A stretch of DNA of 64,000 nt from Blastomussa wellsi (Eukaryota > Cnidaria > Anthozoa > Scleractinia > Plerogyridae): positions 25,596,339 through 25,660,338 of the forward strand of contig OX393568.1 of the NCBI GenBank assembly GCA_947652115.1, written 5' to 3'. Position numbers and translations under genes: made by a program. Below are positions 57,555-64,000 of the stretch, in pieces. The notes beneath the pieces are model-generated. The model was not told the origin of the DNA. It was given only the letters and a program-made list of their open reading frames with translations, and did not search any database. Every line of letters starts with the position of its first letter. The stretch's first letter is position 1.

Positions 57555-57795
57555 CCTTAATTATCCCAGCTGCAGATAAAAAAATGATTATAATAATTAA
57601 TTATGATAAATTATAATCAAGCATAGTTTGGGCCCATTTTCATTCCCATGGCTACGCTCCCAACCTGCTGGTCGGTATTTATTGTCAAATTCAAGAGAAT
57701 TTAAGTTGAGAACAAGTTCAGCCAATCGAACGAGCGTGTCTGTTGGTGGTTGCTGCAACGGACGTAGAATGAGGTGGTACTTCAAAGCTTGCAAG
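57555..57795. repeat. Direct repeat, unit 2
   Basis: Second copy of the unit described at 56395-56650, with a small deletion in the AT-rich part and a 12-bp addition near TTAAGTTGAGAACAAGTTC. Confidence 0.7.
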
Positions 57796-58109
57796 TCATT
57801 ATTGTTTGGGATTACGGTATAGCGGTATTTAATGTCCATAGTGAAAAGGTATCTATTAGGGTAAACGATGCCAAGATTTGAAGAACGTGAAAGGCTTCTA
57901 CAACCATCATATATATTTATTTGCTTTTAAGTAGCATGGAGAGGCTCAAATTGTCACTCCACAACGCTAGATCGGATCAGCGAGGTTGTTCTCCCTATCT
58001 GCGATGCGTTTTCTTTCTCTCCGTGATTTCTTTTTGGGTTTTTGCTTATTTATTTATTTTTTTGTATATTGTTTACCTTTTCAGATATGTATGTAGTATG
58101 TGCGTAAAG

Positions 58110-58235
58110 CTAGCAACATACAGGGGTACCTAAATTTCGAGCCAGGATCTGTGCCAGGATTCCGAGCTATGATCCGTGCCAGGTTTTTTAGCTTGGATTC
58201 GAGACAAAATTCGAGCGAGAATTCTAATAGCGTTT
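58110..58235. repeat. Degenerate CCAGGAT / GATTCGAG repeats
   Basis: GAGCCAGGATCTGTGCCAGGATTCCGAGC and similar words occur here. Inverted words (GAGCTCGAATCCTGA, CTCGGATTCTGGC) occur at 59505-59575, on the other side of the LINE fragment. A broken inverted repeat is possible. Confidence 0.35.
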
Positions 58236-58414
58236 CTACAACAACAACAACAAATCGATATTTACACTTTTCAGGTACAAAAAGATAGGTAAAACAAAAA
58301 AGAAGCTTTACAAAACAAAATGATGTAAATTATGCCAAAGTAGCAAAAACTTTCGAGTTGGCTGCTGCTTATTTACAAACAAAGAAAAGAACGAAGGAAC
58401 GAAGGAAAAATAGA

Positions 58415-59130
58415 AAAAATAGCCAAGAAAATCGCATCGGGCATTGGAGCAATTAAACGTTGTAGGCCTTTTGTTAACCGAACCACGCTGGAGTCCGTTT
58501 TCAATGCCTTAGTTCAACCGTATTTTAATTACTGCAGCGAGGTCTGGGGGAATTGTAACAAAAGTCTTTCGAATAAGCTCCAAAAGTTGCAAAACCGGGC
58601 TGCCCGTATTCTAACCTTCTCCAGTTATGACACAAGCGCTGGTCCTCTTTTTGAGCAACTCAACTGGAAACGGTTGGATATCCAGCGTCAAATACAAGTG
58701 GCCACTATGGTCTATAAATCTATACATGGTCCCGCGCCCGACTATCTTAGTTCTCTTTTCACTAATTATGATCCACCTTATAATTTAAGGAACTCTGAAA
58801 ACAAACTAGCTGTTCCATTGCCCCGCACCAATTTCCTGAAAAATAGCTTTAGCTATAATGGTGCGGTTATCTGGAACAGCTTGTCCCCTGAATTGCGGCA
58901 AGCAAAAACACTTCAATCTTTTCGAAATGGTTGTCGCGATTTCTTCGTCTGAATCGATAAAACGCACACGGCATCTATGTAAAGCAGAATTTAATTATTT
59001 TTCTATTTTTACTATTTAAATTTTTAGATCATGTTTATACAGATTAAAGTAGATTGTAATGTTTATTATTATTATTTTATCTGATAGATTTACCGTGTTT
59101 AAATAAAAAATAAAGTCAAAGTCAAGGAAG
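58415..59130 (+). mobile_element. CR1/L2-like LINE 3' end
   Basis: The open part (58421-58952) encodes the C-terminal region of the reverse transcriptase: KKIASGIGAIKRCRPFV, YFNYCSEVWGNC, LQNRAARILTFSSYDT, LPRTNFLKNSFSYNGAVIWN. It is closely similar to the end of the LINE at 16979. A 3' UTR with GTGTTTAAATAAAAAATAAA ends in GTCAAA repeats (59112-59125). The copy is 5' truncated at about 58,415. Confidence 0.85.
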
Positions 59131-61607
59131 CAAAGGATAATTAAGAATAAACTAATTCACAAAGCAAGAGATGAAAACGAGATGGGAAAATTGCAATTGC
59201 ATTATCTGTATGTCCGGTTCACAGACTTGCTTGCGATTGGCGTTCATCGCGGCTTACTTTCATACACACATGTAAACTTTAATTATCCAAGATGCGGATA
59301 AAAAACTGATTATAATAATTCATAATAATAAATTATAAATTATAATTCATTCCGGGTATACTTGCGGTTAGCTTTCACTCCAGTTTGCTTGCGATTAACT
59401 TTTATTTGTTGGTAGGGCTGTCCTGTTTTTACAATAAAATGACATGAATTTCATAGTAACAAAGAATTTAAAACAGTCTCACACAGTTCAAAACCTAAAC
59501 AAGTCCTGAGTTCGAGTCCTGAGCTCGAATCCTGAAATTCAGCTTGCTCGAATCCTAGCTCGGATTCTGGCTATAAAGGGACAGTTTCACGGTTCGGCGC
59601 ATGTGCAAACCTAATCAACTGTATTGTCTATGAACCAATCGCTTTCGAGTTGTGAACTCGTGCCTGTGACCAGAATAAACTCGACGGGCCGGACAATAAA
59701 TTCAGTTTTCAACACTGAGTTTAAACATTTTCTATGCACATCCGTTGACATTTCCGAAAAATGTTTGCATCATTCTTTCAGTATGTACTCATGGTAGCCT
59801 GTACATACATACATAAGTGCATAAACTTTTTTGAACTCGAGTTTTCCGGGATTTTTGCGATACTGATTAACTGAACAAGGTACTTAGAGCATCAGAGTCA
59901 GAACAAACAAAAAAAATTCAAATATGAAATAACACCTATATTGCCACGTTTTCACAAATGGCCTCGAAATTTTCAAAGGCAATTTTCCCGCAAATGTCAT
60001 TTGCATGTTTACGTTTTTTCTTTAACAATGGAATCTAATGGGCTGACGCAAAAGTTAGCACAATGTTAGTTTATCTCGGCAGCTACGCCCCGACTCTCAT
60101 GCAACGGAACTTGATGAAAGGGAAACCAAACTACAGGCGGAATAGAATAAACGTTGCTTCGTTTTTCTTAAATTTTCTTTGTTTTAGTCAATGTGGCACG
60201 TTCTCGCTAAGATGTCGCGAGACCGCCTGCTTCCCCTTGGTTACCGTTACCGAGCGAAACCATGCCTGATGAGATGTCCAACAGTTGACAGCATGAATTT
60301 TATCTTAAATCAAGTTAGGACGAAAGCTAAGCTAACACTCGGCTCTCGCGAAAACACGGGGGGGGGTTCATTTTTTTGAAAAAGGAGAACCTTCTGCCGG
60401 AATATATCACTGAGTTGATACTTGTCACAGCTGGGTGCCAATATTTACCGCTCAAATTGAGCTGGAGGGTATATCTTCAGACTCAAAATTAAAGGTGTGC
60501 TTGTCTTGTCGGTCATAATACACGACCGTTAAATGTACAGAACGCCACCCAAAGTATTTAGTTCTCCTCAGAGACTTAAACTGGAACAAGAACTTCAATA
60601 GCTTATCGCACAAGAGTAACGTGCGGACAGGCTCCATGAGAAACACCCAGTAAGGTGAGAAATTTTTGTAAATACATTTTACAACATGAACAGTTCATCT
60701 TGGCGATTCTCGCGCCTGTGCACAAACGCAAAGCGAATGGAAGGGGAGAGTGTTTCCTGAAACGCGTTCCTTTCAGGGTGGCTTGTCTAGAGTTTATCCC
60801 AAAATAGGTAAATTATAGTTGAATTTGACCTCACGGATACCCTCTTAATTGTGGACCCTCTCTAATACGGACAACGGACATTATATCTCGTCCCTTGGCA
60901 GAGAAAATACAAATGAAATTAAACTCTTTATTGGACCTACTTTCTGAAAAAGAACAAATACCCCTAAAAAAACAACTGGCGCCAAGGCTCGCGTGCATTG
61001 ACACGCGTTTGTCCACGGCCCTCCCATTTCGTTTCATAAAATTAAGTAGGGTTGCACAAGGGAACACGAACCGCTTGAGCGGAACAGTTGATAATCCACA
61101 ACGACAGATCTGTTTCTAGGCTAAAGCATGGGTTCATAGCTCCGAGTTCTGAGTTAAAATACATTCAAAACTCCATTGCTTACAGATCTAGAAGGGCTAT
61201 AATAAGACAATCGATAGAACAATCGAATGGAACTGCATTAGATATCACTCGGAATATTATTGAAAAATGGCTTTTATTTTCCACGTTTTAGGCCCACAAA
61301 CAAGTCAACAATAGATGTGAGAATTTAACATATTTTTAACTAATTGTCTTAATTTATCAAAATTATAAATTTTAATATGAATGATTTTAATAATTTAGCA
61401 TTTTGTTATCGTGAAGTTTCATTTAACGTTGGTTCACGAAACCACAAGCTTGTGATACTTTGGTACATAATCGTGTATGAATAAAGGTTGTATCACTATG
61501 GTAATAGGACTGAGTGGAGTCCAATTCAATCTATAATCATACGAGTGGTTAACAAAATCGGACGACCGAGTAGCGGGAGTCCGATTTGATTAATCGCGAG
61601 TGTATGG

Positions 61608-61860
61608 GCGCTTTCCATTCGACCAGAAATTCCAGTTAAAATTTGGGTGACGTAGCATCGTAAGGCCTCACATGAATGGCTCGATACCCTGCGTGAAAAC
61701 AATAAAACAAACAACAGGAACAATGCACCTGGCCCCTAAAACAATGGCAACTGCTGCACTAGAGGAGCAGTAGAATTACAAGCTTACGAGAGCTGCTACG
61801 TACACTACCGGAAATTTCTAGCGGCGAATGGAACAGCATTTTCCAGTTGACTGCACCGGA
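61608..61860. mobile_element. Partial copy of the GCTTTCCATTCGACC element
   Basis: GGGCGCTTTCCATTCGACCAGAAATTCCAG (first 20 bases as in the element at 16656) followed near 61,820 by GCGAATGGAACAGCATTTTCC. The other terminus was not found, so the copy is partial or rearranged. Confidence 0.5.
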
Positions 61861-63208
61861 AGCCATCAACTGCAACATGCGACGCATTTGAAATTCAAAT
61901 AGAGAAGCGCGTGAAGTCAAAAACAAAATGAAAATTATGGACCCCTAGGAGACTCGTAAAACGTACATTGCTTGGCTAGTTCCTTGGCCTCGATCGTCGC
62001 GGTCAACCCGTTTCGGGCCACGTGGTCCGACCGTTCACCCGGATACGTCACGAAAACGAGTGCCTATTCAATAAACATGTGGTTCATGTTAACATGCGCC
62101 TACAATGTGACTACCGGTTCCGGTGCACCCCAGACCCGGGCTCAGACCGTTTCAGACGCCGCTCAGTGATTCACAGTGAACTACAAATGCTACTACTTGA
62201 ACTAAAACTTAAAACATCGAATAACGTCACCAAGTGCTTGGGACTAGAGATGAACAATGATCAAATTGTAGCATCAAAAATGATCCGATAATTATCAAAA
62301 TATGCGAATTATGCTAACATTGCTACTTGGCAGAAATTATGCCAGTTTGCTCAAATTATACCAAAAATTATGCTAGCATAATCTATAAAGGCCTAGTTTC
62401 TAGCCCCCAGTGGAGCACACCCAATCAATCATTAGCAAATATAGATGTACACCCCAACTGCCCGGCCAGTCACCTATCAAAGTAAAAAAAAAGTCTGGTG
62501 TGTTGAATTAAACAACACCAACACCATTAAAAACCATTAAAAACCGCGCGCAAACTAGTTCGATGACCTTCCACAATTTTCCTGCTAGAGGCAACAGCAT
62601 TAAACCAATTAGATTGCTTGTCTGCCAATTGTCCAATCATCATGCTGATGAAACAGCAATATAGCTCGTTTCGATAAAATAAGCACAGACCACAGAGGCA
62701 GGCTAAGAGACTAACAGCATATGTTTCTCGATAAAAGTAACTTAAGTATTAGACGGGAGGTAGGCACGACTGCTTATAGATTTTCACTTCCTATAAAGCG
62801 TCAGTTTTTAATCCCTGACTTATTAACCTGTTCTTCGACGGATTGTATGAAACAGTGAAATTTATTGCAAGAAAGTTGTAAAAGAACAACAAAGAGTGGT
62901 AAGTGCAGACTTAATTAAATAACCATGCAGAAAAATATATAAACGGCCTTCGTTGAAAATTGATCCATTTTAGAAGCGCATATTTTTTCGACAGGAAAAG
63001 TGCGCGCATCATCAGATACTTTTATGTTTGACTTTGAAATTATGTATATTTTGAGGGACGAAAAGAATCCCGTCACGCCACCATACAGTGGCGAATGCAG
63101 GGCGAGGGTCTGGGGGATCCGGACTGGACCCCCCTTTTTATCTACTGCTTGTTTGAAAATATCGCCTAACTGAGTCAAAGTTTGGACCTCCCTATCAAAA
63201 ATAATTAT

Positions 63209-63277
63209 GGTCACGCAAAATTTTGGGACGAGAGGCACATCTCGTCTTGTCTTCTCGCCCCAAAATTTTGCGTGACC
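63209..63277. repeat. 69-bp hairpin element
   Basis: 25-bp arms GGTCACGCAAAATTTTGGG(A/G)CGAGA are inverted around a 19-nt loop with one mismatch. No target duplication is visible. Confidence 0.7.
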
Positions 63278-64000
63278 AGATTTATTCGCTTTACGCTTCA
63301 CGGACTAAGAAAAAAGGGACTGCTCGTAGCCTACAGCTACTACAACCGCTATACTGCAACCGCTTACTGGCAAATCGGGACGCAAACAAAAATATATCGA
63401 GGACTTTATTACCGCCATCAAGACTGTGATACCTGACGACTCCAAATTATTAAACCAGTGTCAAGTGATGTGAAATCACTGTTCAGATGAGATACCCTGG
63501 GAACGAGGTTGCGCGCAATATCGATTTTTTTTTTCAAAGCAGGTGGTCTTCAAAATAATATTCATCATCTAGGACTACAAAACGCTCCAAAATCGCTTGC
63601 CTTCAAATGTCGCCTTGCGCAATTCGACCCTTAGCATCTGGTCTTAAATATGTAGTTAAGAAAGTCTCCTCTTAAAAGTCACCATAAATGAAGCAATCTT
63701 TTGGAAGATAACAATGCCTTCAAATCAAAAGAAATCTTCAAATGATAGCTTACCAAGGCAGAAACACACCAAAGATGCAACCATAAACTGAGATCGAAGG
63801 AACAAGGAGAGCTTCGAATGAGGACGATTGAGTTGGATTGTAAATGACCAACTGCTTTAAGAGCAGCTGTAAATTTAGATTGCGAACAGGATCTCTGGCG
63901 AGGAAAGGTCAGTGCGGGGAGAAAGCTGCCTGTTCATAGGGTATTGTAGAATTGTCGAGTAAGACAACAGTTCCCAGGCCAGTGGGAGGGGAGGTGGAGG

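Larger units (their letters stand above)
59131..64000. other. Repeat-rich stretch without a supported gene
   Basis: Contains an AT-rich repeat copy (59270-59345), a G10 tract (about 60358), a solo MITE end (61608-61640), an AATTATGC-rich patch (62300-62385) and a hairpin (63209-63277). The many short open frames have no motifs, and no exon chain could be built. Confidence 0.45.

Noticed and set aside
63082..63130. Second hAT-like MITE starting CAGTGGCGAATGCAGG
   Set aside because: Only one end is seen and no inverted partner or duplication was found, so it is not listed as a feature.

Overview
The window looks like nuclear DNA of an anthozoan cnidarian, most likely a stony coral. The evidence is animal genes with GT-AG introns (EMC7, RFC3), animal-only families (Sprouty, neuronal calcium sensor, ARM-TIR-SAM), and a dense load of mobile elements: CR1/L2-like LINEs, Penelope-like element tails with hammerhead-like cores, tRNA-derived SINEs, and hAT, MULE and Kolobok-type MITEs. 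The species cannot be fixed from the sequence alone.

Layout: 1-2514 (+) is the 3' end of EMC7 (three exons), whose first visible intron holds a two-level nested transposon. 3584-4792 (-) is a two-exon FERM-domain protein related to sorting nexins 17/27/31 but without a PX domain. 9982-10578 (+) is an intronless, N-myristoylated neuronal calcium sensor. 15423-16175 (+) and 24510-25457 (-) are two Sprouty-like genes facing each other. Between them lie a CR1/L2-like LINE nested in a long-TIR element, a LINE 3' fragment and a 1 kb CTG/CTA trinucleotide array. 25.5-36.4 kb is gene-poor and carries Penelope-like debris and a hammerhead core. 36464-38457 (-) is a two-exon secreted cysteine-rich repeat protein with a possible GPI-anchor tail. 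41108-43144 (+) is an intronless ARM-TIR-SAM protein with an N-terminal MGC dual-acylation motif. 43540-50548 (-) is a complete nine-exon RFC3, convergent with the TIR gene. From 50.6 kb to the end I see only repeats: hAT-like MITEs with clear target-site duplications, a SINE, a MULE-like element with a perfect 9-bp duplication, a Penelope-like endonuclease pseudogene, a Gypsy gag scrap and a LINE 3' end.

The genes do not form one pathway. They cover ER membrane insertion (EMC7), endosomal sorting (FERM), calcium sensing (NCS), RTK/ERK feedback (Sprouty pair), TIR signalling or NAD metabolism, and DNA replication (RFC3). The items most worth follow-up are the membrane-anchored ARM-TIR-SAM protein, the Penelope/hammerhead repeats arranged as inverted pairs, and the unusually clear nested insertions.
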